The translations under genes were made by a program, and so were the position numbers. A DNA stretch of 64,000 bases from an uncultured Clostridia bacterium (GTDB lineage Bacteria > Bacillota > Clostridia > Oscillospirales > Acutalibacteraceae), in NCBI GenBank assembly GCA_946493765.1, contig CAMMAZ010000002.1:1-64000 (forward strand). The letters are read 5' to 3'. The notes beneath the pieces were generated by a model. The model was not told the origin of the DNA. It saw only the letters and a list, made by a program, of their open reading frames with translations, and did not search any database. Below are positions 9,600 through 18,826 of the stretch, in pieces (the stretch's first letter is position 1; the number at the start of each line of letters is the position of its first letter).

Positions 9600-10265
9600 T
9601 TAATCGATAACCGTGATTTTGCTGATGGTCGGCTGATCGAACGCCAAAACGGTACCGTTTGCATCGGCAACCGGTGTGTTGGCGATGATCTGATCGATGA
9701 CCTCCATTCCTTCGGTCACATAGCCGAATGCGGCATAGTTTCCGTCGAACGCCGATTCATCGTTGCTCATGATGAAAAACTGGGAAGAGGCGCTGTCATA
9801 ATCCTGGCTGCGTGCCATGGAGATGACGCCGCGCACGTGTTTTAAATCATTTTCAACGCCGTTTTCGGCAAATTCGCCTTTGATCGTTTCATCCGATCCG
9901 CCGGTCCCGTTGCCCTCCGGATCGCCGCCCTGAATCAGATAACCGTTATAAATGCGGTGGATGGTCAGCCCGTCATAAAAACCGGATTCGGCAAGGTTCA
10001 GAAAATTTTCCACTGTGATGGGAGCAAGCTCTCCGTAAAGCTCAAGTGTGACCGTTCCGTAATCCTCAAAATCTATCTGCACATGGTTGGTGGCATTGAA
10101 AAGCTCGGATGGATGATAGTCGCTGTGATAGGTGGTTGTGGTCGGCACGACCGAATTGTCCGTCCGGGAACGGGTAACGTCACCGTTGTTCGCGTCGGTA
10201 TCGCCGCAGGCGCTCATTCCGAAGCACAGGCAGACGGCCAGTAAAATCAAAAGTATTTTTTTCAC
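9600..10265 (-). CDS. Cyclophilin-type peptidyl-prolyl cis-trans isomerase lipoprotein
   Basis: Lipobox LCFGMSAC; FYDGLTIHRIYNGYLIQGGDPEGNGTGG. Confidence 0.92.
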   Translation of the reverse strand: MKKILLILLAVCLCFGMSACGDTDANNGDVTRSRTDNSVVPTTTTYHSDYHPSELFNATNHVQIDFEDYGTVTLELYGELAPITVENFLNLAESGFYDGLTIHRIYNGYLIQGGDPEGNGTGGSDETIKGEFAENGVENDLKHVRGVISMARSQDYDSASSQFFIMSNDESAFDGNYAAFGYVTEGMEVIDQIIANTPVADANGTVLAFDQPTISKITVID

Positions 10266-10390
10266 GTTTCAATGACTCCTTCATCTTTTTAATTTTGCAT
10301 TAGTATACCACAATGTTTATCGGATTTCAACAGTATAATGGCGAAATCTGGTGGCAAAATAAGACCGAAACAGAAGTTGCAAAGGAGAAG

Positions 10391-11728
10391 ATGATAGCAA
10401 TGAAAAGAAGAACGACGGTGCGGATCATCAGTTTCGGTTTGGCTGTCTGTGCGGCGTTGGGCGGTTTTATCGCCATGCAGTGGCGCGATAACCGCAACTT
10501 GAATCAGCTGCTCACCAATCAGTATACCGCGGCGATGACCGATCTATCCGATTGTTTGTCTCAAATTAATGTGCTGCTGCAAAAAGAAATGTATTCCGGG
10601 ACATCCAAAGGGTTTGCGGAGCTGTCTTCCCATTTGTCACAGACGGCGGGCGCCGCAAAGGCAAGTCTGGCGCGTCTGCCGGTTTCCGGCGAACAGACAG
10701 ATGCGATTTTTAAATATTTATCCCAGGTTGGGGATTTCAGTCTGTCGTTATCCAGAAAAGCGGCAGCCGGCAGCGATATGACCGATGAGGAACGTTCCTC
10801 ACTGCAAAAGCTGACCGATTATTCGGGAAAATTGTCGGATGAGATCACCGCCATCCAGACGCAGATGGAAACCACCGGCTGGGACGGCGAGATCACCGCG
10901 ATCTTTGACGAGGCCAGCGACGAACTTTCCGATTTGAACAGCGCCATTGAGGATACCGCCCAAACGGTGACGGGTTATCCGACGCTGATCTATGACGGTC
11001 CGTTTTCCGATCATGTGAATTCGCTGGAACCGGAATATATCAAAGACAAAACCGCCATCAGTCGGGATGAGGCGGCAAAAATCGCTGCCAAATATCTTGA
11101 ATGCGACACCGATGAAGCAAAATTTTACGATGACGAGGATGGGCAGATCACCGCTTATGTTTTCACGCATGGGGATGATTCGGTCGCCATTACGCGGCAG
11201 GGCGGGGTTTGTTTGTATCTTTACCGCGCGCATCAGCCCGAAACAGTTGAAATCACAGAGGAAGAAGCCGTCGCAAAAGCGCTAAGCTATGCCCAAGACC
11301 GGTTTGGCATGTCATTTCAAGAAAGCTATTATATGGTGAATGAAAATATCTGTGTTGTGAATTTGGCGTATCTTCTGGAGGATACCATCTGCTACAGCGA
11401 TCTTGTTAAAGTCGGCGTTGCGATGGATACCGGTGAGATCGTCAGCGTAGAAGCGCAGGGACTGATTATGAATCACAAGGAACGCTCCGCGCCTCAGCCG
11501 GAAAAAACGCAAGAGGAGGCGCGCGCAAGCGTGAGCAGCGCGCTGGATATCCGGTCGGTCAACACGGCGATTATTCAGCGGGAAGATTTAAAGGAAGTGC
11601 TGTGTTATGAATTTGTCTGCAAGGGGCAAAACGACGAAAATATTCTGGTCTATGTCAACGCCGATACCTTGGATGAGGAAAATATTTTAATGCTCATTGA
11701 AACCGAAGGCGGCGTGATGACAAGATAA
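10391..11728 (+). CDS. ypeB: Germination protein YpeB-like (PepSY domains)
   Basis: N-terminal TM followed by QLLTNQYTAAMTDLSDCL; C-terminal PepSY-like repeats; start ATG at 10391 or 10400. Confidence 0.8.
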   Translation: MIAMKRRTTVRIISFGLAVCAALGGFIAMQWRDNRNLNQLLTNQYTAAMTDLSDCLSQINVLLQKEMYSGTSKGFAELSSHLSQTAGAAKASLARLPVSGEQTDAIFKYLSQVGDFSLSLSRKAAAGSDMTDEERSSLQKLTDYSGKLSDEITAIQTQMETTGWDGEITAIFDEASDELSDLNSAIEDTAQTVTGYPTLIYDGPFSDHVNSLEPEYIKDKTAISRDEAAKIAAKYLECDTDEAKFYDDEDGQITAYVFTHGDDSVAITRQGGVCLYLYRAHQPETVEITEEEAVAKALSYAQDRFGMSFQESYYMVNENICVVNLAYLLEDTICYSDLVKVGVAMDTGEIVSVEAQGLIMNHKERSAPQPEKTQEEARASVSSALDIRSVNTAIIQREDLKEVLCYEFVCKGQNDENILVYVNADTLDEENILMLIETEGGVMTR

Positions 11729-11739
11729 AAAATAAGATG

Positions 11740-11771
11740 TCCGGATATGCAATGCGCATATCCGGATTTTG
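11740..11771 (+). terminator. Intrinsic terminator of ypeB
   Basis: tccggatatgc-aatgc-gcatatccgga then tttt; the IS insertion point lies in its T tract. Confidence 0.8.
11745..11769 (+). repeat. Left copy of 25-bp target-site duplication
   Basis: atatgcaatgcgcatatccggattt, identical to 12833-12857. Confidence 0.88.
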
Positions 11772-12832
11772 TAGGTTTGTCAATGATGTGTTACAGAATT
11801 GGGAAAGAAAAAAGAACCTGTTTCGGGGAGCGCCAATTGAGAGGACGCATAGGGAAATTGTTGTATTGACGTTGGCGAACAGCGAGTTGCTTTTGGAAAT
11901 CGTGAAAGGAAAAGAACTTGTGTGAGGCATAGAATTCTTCATTGTCTTTACGGTGCGAGCGTTCCACTTTTCCGTTGTGGCGCGGCGTAAAAGGGCGGAT
12001 GAGCTTATGGCGGATTCCCAACTGCGCAAGGGTTTGTTCAAAGAGGGTTTTCTTGGCTGTGTTTTTGGAATTTAATCGGTTTGTAAACTCAGTACCGTTG
12101 TCCGTCTGTATGCATTCAATCACATAGGGGAACTTTTCCGCGACATGCTGAATGAATAGGGCAGAGGTGTACGTGCTATGCTCTTCAAAGGCTTCTAAAT
12201 AGCGGAACCGGCTGTATTCGTCAATAAACGTGTATTGGTAAAACTTCTTCCCTGCCGCCTCGCCGACAAGGCAGGCAGCAGGAACAAATTTCACATCAAT
12301 TTGCCCGCGTTGCCCGGGATACTGCATGGGTTCATATGGTTTCGGGATATATTTAGGATTTGGCAGTTTAACTGCCATTTGCCCACTGCGCGTCAACACA
12401 CGATACAAGCCGGAGACAGAGCGTGAATATCCGCGTTGGCGCAGCTTGACCCAGAGCACGACCAAGCCGGTATTTGGATTTCGTCGACGCATATTGCGGA
12501 TCAGTTTTAATTCTTCCTCTGTGTGCTGATTAGGATGGTGATGCGGTCGGTGGGAACGATCTGCCAAGGATTCCAGCGTTCCGTCATATCGCTTTTTCCA
12601 GCGATAGACATACTGCCGGTTCACGCGATAACGAATCGCTGCTTTTGTTACACCGTATTTTTCTGCATATTGAATCAGGGCTTGCCTAAACCGCATGGTT
12701 TGTGTTATCTTATTCATGGCGAATAGATGGATACCTGCCTTTCGGTTTTGTCTGGCAACTCTACCTTAACACAGGTCCTTTCTATTCGCTATCTTTTTTT
12801 CTTATTTGTTACACATCATTGTAACACCTACA
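11770..12832 (-). mobile_element. Complete insertion sequence (IS481-like DDE element), 1,063 bp
   Basis: Inverted ends TGTAGGTTTGTCAATGATGTGTTACA / TGTAGGTGTTACAATGATGTGTAACA; contains a DDE transposase; flanked by 25-bp direct repeat. Confidence 0.9.
11791..12717 (-). CDS. IS481-like DDE transposase (HTH + rve integrase core)
   Basis: HTH YGVTKAAIRYRVNRQYVYRWKKRY; GQIDVKF, IQTDNGTEFTNR, HNGKVERSH catalytic motifs. Confidence 0.93.
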   Translation of the reverse strand: MNKITQTMRFRQALIQYAEKYGVTKAAIRYRVNRQYVYRWKKRYDGTLESLADRSHRPHHHPNQHTEEELKLIRNMRRRNPNTGLVVLWVKLRQRGYSRSVSGLYRVLTRSGQMAVKLPNPKYIPKPYEPMQYPGQRGQIDVKFVPAACLVGEAAGKKFYQYTFIDEYSRFRYLEAFEEHSTYTSALFIQHVAEKFPYVIECIQTDNGTEFTNRLNSKNTAKKTLFEQTLAQLGIRHKLIRPFTPRHNGKVERSHRKDNEEFYASHKFFSFHDFQKQLAVRQRQYNNFPMRPLNWRSPKQVLFSFPIL

Positions 12833-12857
12833 ATATGCAATGCGCATATCCGGATTT
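12833..12857 (+). repeat. Right copy of 25-bp target-site duplication
   Basis: atatgcaatgcgcatatccggattt immediately after terminal CCTACA. Confidence 0.88.
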
Positions 12858-12861
12858 TTAG

Positions 12862-12890
12862 TTGATTTTCCAAAAAGGATATGCTATACT
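12862..12890 (+). promoter_or_regulatory. Putative sigma-A promoter
   Basis: TTGATT-17-TATACT just right of the IS. Confidence 0.6.
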
Positions 12891-12947
12891 CGTTTTTGCG
12901 GCTTATTAGAACCGCGGATCTTTTTTATCATTTGGGGGCTTTTAAAA

Positions 12948-13166
12948 ATGAAAATGAAAAAAATAACGGCGATATTGCTGTCGGTTGCATGTCTGGTGGC
13001 CTGCATGACAGGCATATCGCCGTCGTCACTTGCACAGACGGCAGACGATGGATATACATATGAAGTTTGTCCGGATGGTCGCCGAACTGATTACCCAGTC
13101 GGATTTGCCGATGTGACAAACGGACAACGCCTTTGTGTTGGAACAACAAAAACGGTTCAGGGATGA
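12948..13166 (+). CDS. Short putatively secreted peptide (72 aa) or remnant of a larger secreted protein
   Basis: MKMKKITAILLSVACLVACMTGISPSSLAQ signal peptide; stop codon lies inside the terminator hairpin. Confidence 0.45.
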   Translation: MKMKKITAILLSVACLVACMTGISPSSLAQTADDGYTYEVCPDGRRTDYPVGFADVTNGQRLCVGTTKTVQG

Positions 13167-13186
13167 TGACCCTGAACCGTTTTTTT
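13149..13186 (+). terminator. Intrinsic terminator
   Basis: aaaacggttcagggatgatgaccctgaaccgttttttt. Confidence 0.85.
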
Positions 13187-13418
13187 AGTCGATTTTAAAA
13201 TCCGCTTCGGTGAATGTGGAAAGCGCCGGCGCTTGTTTTGGCACGCGTTTTAGCGGATCATAGCGAAAGCGGCGGCAATGATAATCTTGTGGGACGATGC
13301 CTTTTTTATAGCAAAGAATGCATCCGCCGTCCTTCGCCCTTTTCCCTTTCCGGCAATAGGCGCAGGCGGGCGGGATGCCCTTGCCGTACAGCTTGCGGCT
13401 CAATCGATCACTTCCCAA
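13185..13418 (-). CDS. Small Cys-rich (putative zinc-binding) hypothetical protein
   Basis: CAYCRKGKRAKDGGCILCYKKGIVPQDYHCRRFRYDPLKRVPK. Confidence 0.75.
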   Translation of the reverse strand: MGSDRLSRKLYGKGIPPACAYCRKGKRAKDGGCILCYKKGIVPQDYHCRRFRYDPLKRVPKQAPALSTFTEADFKID

Positions 13419-13449
13419 AATTTATTCTGTTTCCATTATAATCGATCTC

Positions 13450-14517
13450 TTAGAAAAAATCCACTAATTTTTTGATTTTGCGCTGGCGTGTGGAAAACAG
13501 AAAGACCACGCACAGGCAAAACAGACAGGCGGAGAAAAGCAGGGTGTGGGACGAAAAGGAAAAACCGGACGGTTTTGCGCCGTAGTACACGGGGAGGGCA
13601 TTCGGGATCAAACCGATCAGCACCGACGCGAGCAGATAGGAAATGCAGCCGTTTAGCAGCCGCGCGCTCAAAAACAGGCCGGTTTTCGGCCTAGCGGGAC
13701 CGGCTGCCGATAAAACCTGGCAGATGACCGAAAACCCGCCGAATCCCGTGATACCGGCGATCAGCGGGATGCTTGGCAGCAGCTGCGCCAAAAACACACA
13801 GCCGTTGGAGACTTCCAGCGCCGCGACTGCTGCAAAAAATCCGGTTTTGTTGGTGATCAGCGCGCTTAAAATCCCGATCAAGCCGGAAAACAAAATGGTG
13901 TAAGCGCAAATGGAAAGGATGGAAGCGCTGGCCTTTGCGACCGCCTGCACAAACGCTTCGGCCAGTGGAAGACGGGGAGATGGCCTTTGTGTGGCGCCGC
14001 TGTCGGACACCTTGAACATATGACAGAATAAAACAGCCGTGAGCATGGCGGAGAGGATATGGGTGATCAGCAGCAAGAAACCATAGCGCATGTTATGCAG
14101 CATGCCGTCGCCGACCGCCAGCACCAGAAAGCCGGGACCCGCGCCGACGCTGACGGTTGCGAGCAGCCGGCTTTGCGGCAGGGTCAGCTGTCCGCTTTTT
14201 TGCAGCTGTGCGCACAGCGCGGCGCCTGCCGGGTAGCCGGAAATCAGACTTAATAAAAAGACCGGAAGCGCGCACGGCGGCAGACCGAACAAAATAGATG
14301 ACAGGCGTTTGCATAGCCGGCCGGAGGCGTTCAGCGCACCGGAAAGCTGCAAAAAGGAACAGATGCAAAGCGGGGGAAACAGCGATGGGATAATCACGCT
14401 GCCGCAAAGCGTCAATCCGTTTTGAATACCGGTTTTTAAAGGCGCTGAGAATAAGAATACGGCGGCAAATCCCACGCCGGATAAAAGCAAAACAGACATT
14501 TTTTTAAAATTTTTCAT
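13450..14517 (-). CDS. ylbJ: Sporulation integral membrane protein YlbJ-like (nucleoside-recognition domain)
   Basis: Polytopic; SVIIPSLFPPLCICSFL and LISGYPAGAALCAQL motifs; adjacent to yqfC/yqfD. Confidence 0.75.
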   Translation of the reverse strand: MKNFKKMSVLLLSGVGFAAVFLFSAPLKTGIQNGLTLCGSVIIPSLFPPLCICSFLQLSGALNASGRLCKRLSSILFGLPPCALPVFLLSLISGYPAGAALCAQLQKSGQLTLPQSRLLATVSVGAGPGFLVLAVGDGMLHNMRYGFLLLITHILSAMLTAVLFCHMFKVSDSGATQRPSPRLPLAEAFVQAVAKASASILSICAYTILFSGLIGILSALITNKTGFFAAVAALEVSNGCVFLAQLLPSIPLIAGITGFGGFSVICQVLSAAGPARPKTGLFLSARLLNGCISYLLASVLIGLIPNALPVYYGAKPSGFSFSSHTLLFSACLFCLCVVFLFSTRQRKIKKLVDFF

Positions 14518-14600
14518 AAAATCCGCCCTTTCTGCGACTTAAAAAACGAATGGTCTCATAAATTGAATAAGAACGACAACGGTAAAGGAGATTGGAATCC

Positions 14601-14879
14601 ATGCCTGAAAAAGGAAAACGGGGACTGGAGAATCTGGCCAAAAAATTGGATCTGCCGGGCGGAATGCTCGGCCGTTTTGCAAATATTGAACTGCATGGCA
14701 ATAAAGAAGCGATCATCGACGGTAACTGCACGATCCTTGAATATTCCGATACCGTCATTCGTGTGAGCAGCGGGGCGAATCTTGTGCGGTTTTGCGGCAG
14801 AGATTTGAATCTTAGTGCGCTCAGCTGTAACGGTGCGGTGATCAGCGGGGTGATCTGCACCGTCGATTTCATCGACTAA
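14601..14879 (+). CDS. yqfC: Sporulation protein YqfC (YabP/YqfC family)
   Basis: 92-aa protein, directly upstream of yqfD; RBS aaaggag. Confidence 0.85.
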   Translation: MPEKGKRGLENLAKKLDLPGGMLGRFANIELHGNKEAIIDGNCTILEYSDTVIRVSSGANLVRFCGRDLNLSALSCNGAVISGVICTVDFID

Positions 14880-14907
14880 GCGGCGCGACAGAAAGGCGGT
14901 TCTGTTT

Positions 14908-16089
14908 ATGTTTATGCTTTGGCTCTACCGTTACATGACCGGATATGTCATTTTTGAGGCAAAAGGACAATTTCCGGAACGGTTTTTGAATTTATGTTCC
15001 AAAGACGGCACGGCAGTGTGGGACGCCGTGATGCAAAACGGTGTGCTGGCCGGCTGCATGAGCGTGCACAATTACAAGCATGTGCGCAAAAAAGCGCGAA
15101 AGGCAAAGGTGCGGCTGCGCGTTGTCAAACGAAGGGGTTTGAATTTTATCGTGCATCGATACCGCCGCCGGCCGGGGTTGGCGGTCGGGTTTGTTTCGTT
15201 TTTTCTGCTGATTCAGCTGATGTCCTCCTTTGTCTGGGACATTCAGATCGTCGGCGCACAGCGCGTGCCGGAAAATGAAATTTTGCAGGTGCTGGAACAG
15301 GCGGGTGTGAAAAAGGGGACATTGCGGCGCGCGATCGATACCGAACAAACGCGGCAGTATATGCTGATCAACACAGAAGGTCTTTCCTGGGCGGCAGTGA
15401 ATATTGAGGGGTGTTTTGCCACCATCGACGTGCGGGAAACGCGCCAAGAGGAGGAAAAGGAGGATAAAAACAGCGCGCCGTGCAACATTGTTGCAACGCG
15501 CGGCGGCGAGATCGTGAGCGTGAAGGCGTATAACGGGATTCCGGCGGTGAAAACCGGCGAAGCGGTCGCGGCGGGCGATCTGCTGGTGTCCGGGACGGCG
15601 ACTTTAAAAAACGGAACCACAAAATTTGTGCATGCCGACGCGCAGGTGATCGCCAAAACAGAACACGAATTGTCGGTGTTTGTGCCGTATGTGCAGGAAA
15701 AAACGGTGAAATCCGAGGAAAGCGTCTGCCGCCGGGTGTTCAGCTTTTTTAACTTAGATATTCCGCTGTTCACCGGCAGCGTCGACAAACCCTATCAGCG
15801 GGAAAAGACCGTCTGGCAGCCGCAGATCGGCGGGGTGAAGCTGCCGCTGTCGATCACGACCGCCCGGTTTTATCCGACCCGGACCGAGAAATATACCATC
15901 GACAAATCGCTGGCGCAAAAACTTTGTGAGGAGAAAATGCAGGCGCTTTGCGAAAAGGAAATCGGGAATATTGTCGAAAAACAGATCGACGCAGAATTTA
16001 CATATCAAAAGGACGGCGTTTTATATACCTGCCGGTATTTATGTGAAGAGGATATCGGAAAAACAGAAAATATTATAATTAATCAGTGA
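14908..16089 (+). CDS. yqfD: Sporulation protein YqfD
   Basis: FIVHRYRRRPGLAVGFVSFFLL, VWDIQIVGAQRVPENEILQVLEQAGVKKG. Confidence 0.9.
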   Translation: MFMLWLYRYMTGYVIFEAKGQFPERFLNLCSKDGTAVWDAVMQNGVLAGCMSVHNYKHVRKKARKAKVRLRVVKRRGLNFIVHRYRRRPGLAVGFVSFFLLIQLMSSFVWDIQIVGAQRVPENEILQVLEQAGVKKGTLRRAIDTEQTRQYMLINTEGLSWAAVNIEGCFATIDVRETRQEEEKEDKNSAPCNIVATRGGEIVSVKAYNGIPAVKTGEAVAAGDLLVSGTATLKNGTTKFVHADAQVIAKTEHELSVFVPYVQEKTVKSEESVCRRVFSFFNLDIPLFTGSVDKPYQREKTVWQPQIGGVKLPLSITTARFYPTRTEKYTIDKSLAQKLCEEKMQALCEKEIGNIVEKQIDAEFTYQKDGVLYTCRYLCEEDIGKTENIIINQ

Positions 16090-17123
16090 CAAAGCGGAAA
16101 AAATATGATATAATCAACTATGAATATAAAAAAATAAAAGGACTTGATAACGAATTGGCGGAAAAAATAATCGATATCAGCGCACTCAAACAGGCGAGTC
16201 TGCTGTTTGGAAATTATGATGAACACATCAAACTGCTGGAAAAATTGTTTTCGGTGTCGATCGTTTACCGGGATTCCAAACTGAAAATCACCGGCGACGG
16301 TCCCGCGGTGTCGATGGCGGCGCGAACGATCGACCGCATGATTTATCTTTTGCATAAAGGGGAGCCTTTGACGGAACAGGGCATTTTATATATCGCCTCG
16401 CTGGTCCAAGAGGACGAGGACGATTTCGTGCAGGAGATCACCGACAGCGAATGCATCTGTGTGACCGTCAGCGGCAAGCCGGTCAAACCCAAAACCATGG
16501 GGCAAAAGCAATATGTCAAGGCGATGCAGGAAAACACGGTGGTGATCGGCGTCGGCCCTGCGGGAACGGGAAAAACCTATTTGGCGGTCGCCCACGCGGT
16601 CAAGGCGTTCAAAGAAAAAAAGATCAACCGCATTATCCTGACGCGGCCTGCAGTGGAAGCGGGCGAAAAGCTGGGCTTTTTGCCCGGCGATCTGCAGCAG
16701 AAGGTCGACCCGTATCTGCGGCCGCTGTATGACGCGCTGTTTGACATGTTCGGTGCGGAAACCTTTGCACGGCTGCAGGAAAAGGGCAGCATTGAAGTCG
16801 CGCCGCTGGCATATATGCGCGGGCGGACGCTCGATGACAGCTTTATCATTCTCGATGAAGCGCAAAATACCACAAAAGAACAGATGAAAATGTTTTTAAC
16901 CCGGCTCGGGTTCAATTCAAAAATGGTGGTGACCGGCGATCTCACACAGATCGATCTGTCGCACGGGCAGGTCAGCGGCCTGACCGATGCGATCCGGGTG
17001 CTGCGGGGTTTGGAGGATATCAAAACCGTTCGATTAACGGAAAAGGACGTTGTCCGCCATAAGCTGGTGCAGTCGATTGTCAAGGCTTATGAAAAGGCGG
17101 ATCAAAACAGGAGGCGCAAATAA
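16086..17123 (+). CDS. PhoH family ATPase
   Basis: GPAGTGKTYLAVAHAV; LTRPAVEAGEKLGFLPGDLQQKVDPYLRPLYDAL; start may be further downstream. Confidence 0.93.
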   Translation: MTKRKKYDIINYEYKKIKGLDNELAEKIIDISALKQASLLFGNYDEHIKLLEKLFSVSIVYRDSKLKITGDGPAVSMAARTIDRMIYLLHKGEPLTEQGILYIASLVQEDEDDFVQEITDSECICVTVSGKPVKPKTMGQKQYVKAMQENTVVIGVGPAGTGKTYLAVAHAVKAFKEKKINRIILTRPAVEAGEKLGFLPGDLQQKVDPYLRPLYDALFDMFGAETFARLQEKGSIEVAPLAYMRGRTLDDSFIILDEAQNTTKEQMKMFLTRLGFNSKMVVTGDLTQIDLSHGQVSGLTDAIRVLRGLEDIKTVRLTEKDVVRHKLVQSIVKAYEKADQNRRRK

Positions 17124-17615
17124 ATGGATAAAATCAAGGTGACGATCGAAAACAGACAAAAGCAGGTGAAAATTCCGACCGGCATTCGTCTGCTGCTTCG
17201 CCGCTGCTGTACGGCGGTGTTGAAAATGGAGCATTTTGAGGGGTCTGCCGAGGTGAACATTTATTTTGTCGACGACAAGGAGATCGCGGCGATGAACGCG
17301 CAGTTTCGGCAGATCACTGCGCCGACCGACGTGCTGTCCTTCCCGATGGGGGAAAACGGGGAATACAGCGTCAACCCTGAAAACGGCGCGAAGATGCTCG
17401 GCGATATTGTGATTTCGGTGGAATGCGCCGTGCGGCAGGCACGGGACTTCAATCATTCGCTGCAGCGGGAAATGGGCTATTTGACCACCCATTCCATGCT
17501 GCATCTGTTGGGGTATGACCATGTCGACGGCGGCCTGCAGGCTGCGATCATGCGCGAAAAAGAAGAAGAAGTCATGAACATGGTCGGACAGGCCAGAGAT
17601 ATTGTAACAAAATAA
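17124..17615 (+). CDS. ybeY: Endoribonuclease YbeY
   Basis: PTDVLSFPM; HSMLHLLGYDH zinc motif. Confidence 0.95.
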   Translation: MDKIKVTIENRQKQVKIPTGIRLLLRRCCTAVLKMEHFEGSAEVNIYFVDDKEIAAMNAQFRQITAPTDVLSFPMGENGEYSVNPENGAKMLGDIVISVECAVRQARDFNHSLQREMGYLTTHSMLHLLGYDHVDGGLQAAIMREKEEEVMNMVGQARDIVTK

Positions 17616-17629
17616 AAAGGAAGCATCAC

Positions 17630-18529
17630 ATGGAAAAACAAAACACAACCTGCGCTTTTATTGCGCTTGTCGGCCGTCCGAACGTTGGAAAATCTTCGAT
17701 TTTGAACCGGCTGATCGGCCAGAAGATCGCCATTGTTTCGGACAAGCCGCAGACCACCCGGACAAAGATCACCGGCATTCTCACCAAAGGGGAAATGCAG
17801 CTGGTGTTTATCGACACACCCGGTCTGCACAAACCGCGCAACGCGCTGGGTGAACATATGGTCAAGGCTGTCGGCGACGGTATGGCGGACGTGGACTGCT
17901 GCGTTTTGGTCGTCGAAGCGCATACCCCTGTTGCAGCTGCGGAGCTGGAACTGATCGAGCGATTTAAAAAGCGAAAATTAAAGGCCGTTTTGGCGATCAA
18001 CAAGATCGACCTGTTAAAGGATAAAAGCGCGCTGCTTGCCCGCATCGCGGACTACACGGCGCTGTTCGACTTTGAAGCGGTGGTGCCGCTTTGCGCTAAA
18101 ACCGGCGACGGTGTGGAAACGCTGTTTGACGAGCTTAAAAAATTTGCCGTTCCTTCGGTGCATTATTTTGACGACGGGTCGTTGACCGACCAGCCCGAAC
18201 GGGTGCTGGCGGCAGAGATCATCCGGGAAAAGCTGCTGCGGCTTTTGGACAAGGAAATCCCGCACGGGCTTGCGGTGTCGATCGAACGGTTCAAGGAACG
18301 GGAAAACGCGGATATTCTGGATATTGAAGCGGTGATCTACTGCGAACGCCAGAGCCATAAAGGCATTGTGATCGGTAAAAACGGCGCGATGCTCAAAAAA
18401 GCGGGTCAGCTTGCAAGAGCCGATCTGGAAGCGTTTTTTGAAATCAAAATCAATTTAAAACTCTGGGTCAAGGTCAAGGAAAACTGGCGGGTGCGGCAGG
18501 GCAGCATCCACGATTTCGGTTTGGATTAA
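17630..18529 (+). CDS. era: GTPase Era
   Basis: GRPNVGKSSILNRLIGQKIAIVSDKPQTTR; C-terminal KH domain. Confidence 0.97.
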   Translation: MEKQNTTCAFIALVGRPNVGKSSILNRLIGQKIAIVSDKPQTTRTKITGILTKGEMQLVFIDTPGLHKPRNALGEHMVKAVGDGMADVDCCVLVVEAHTPVAAAELELIERFKKRKLKAVLAINKIDLLKDKSALLARIADYTALFDFEAVVPLCAKTGDGVETLFDELKKFAVPSVHYFDDGSLTDQPERVLAAEIIREKLLRLLDKEIPHGLAVSIERFKERENADILDIEAVIYCERQSHKGIVIGKNGAMLKKAGQLARADLEAFFEIKINLKLWVKVKENWRVRQGSIHDFGLD

Positions 18530-18643
18530 ATTAACAGACCTTGTGCCCGCAAGGGTTTTCACCAAAAAACAAAAATTCCCTATAATATTGTAAAGACTTT
18601 TGACAACAACGTTAGTAGTACGTTTTGAAAAGAGGTTTTTACA

Positions 18644-18826
18644 ATGCAAAGCGAAAATTTATGGGAACGGTTTGCAAAAACCGGGAAAATTGAAGATTAT
18701 ATGCAGTTTAAAAACAGTTTGAGGGAGGCGCAGGCCGTTGTCACTGATCACGACCAAGGGACTGATCATCAAGGAGGACAAAGTGGGGGAGAACGACCGC
18801 CTCATCACAATTCTCACATCGGATAA
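18644..18826 (+). CDS. YqzL-like short protein between era and recO
   Basis: MQSENLWERFAKTGKIEDYMQFKNSL resembles YqzL; position era-yqzL-recO; 3' end overlaps recO. Confidence 0.6.
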   Translation: MQSENLWERFAKTGKIEDYMQFKNSLREAQAVVTDHDQGTDHQGGQSGGERPPHHNSHIG

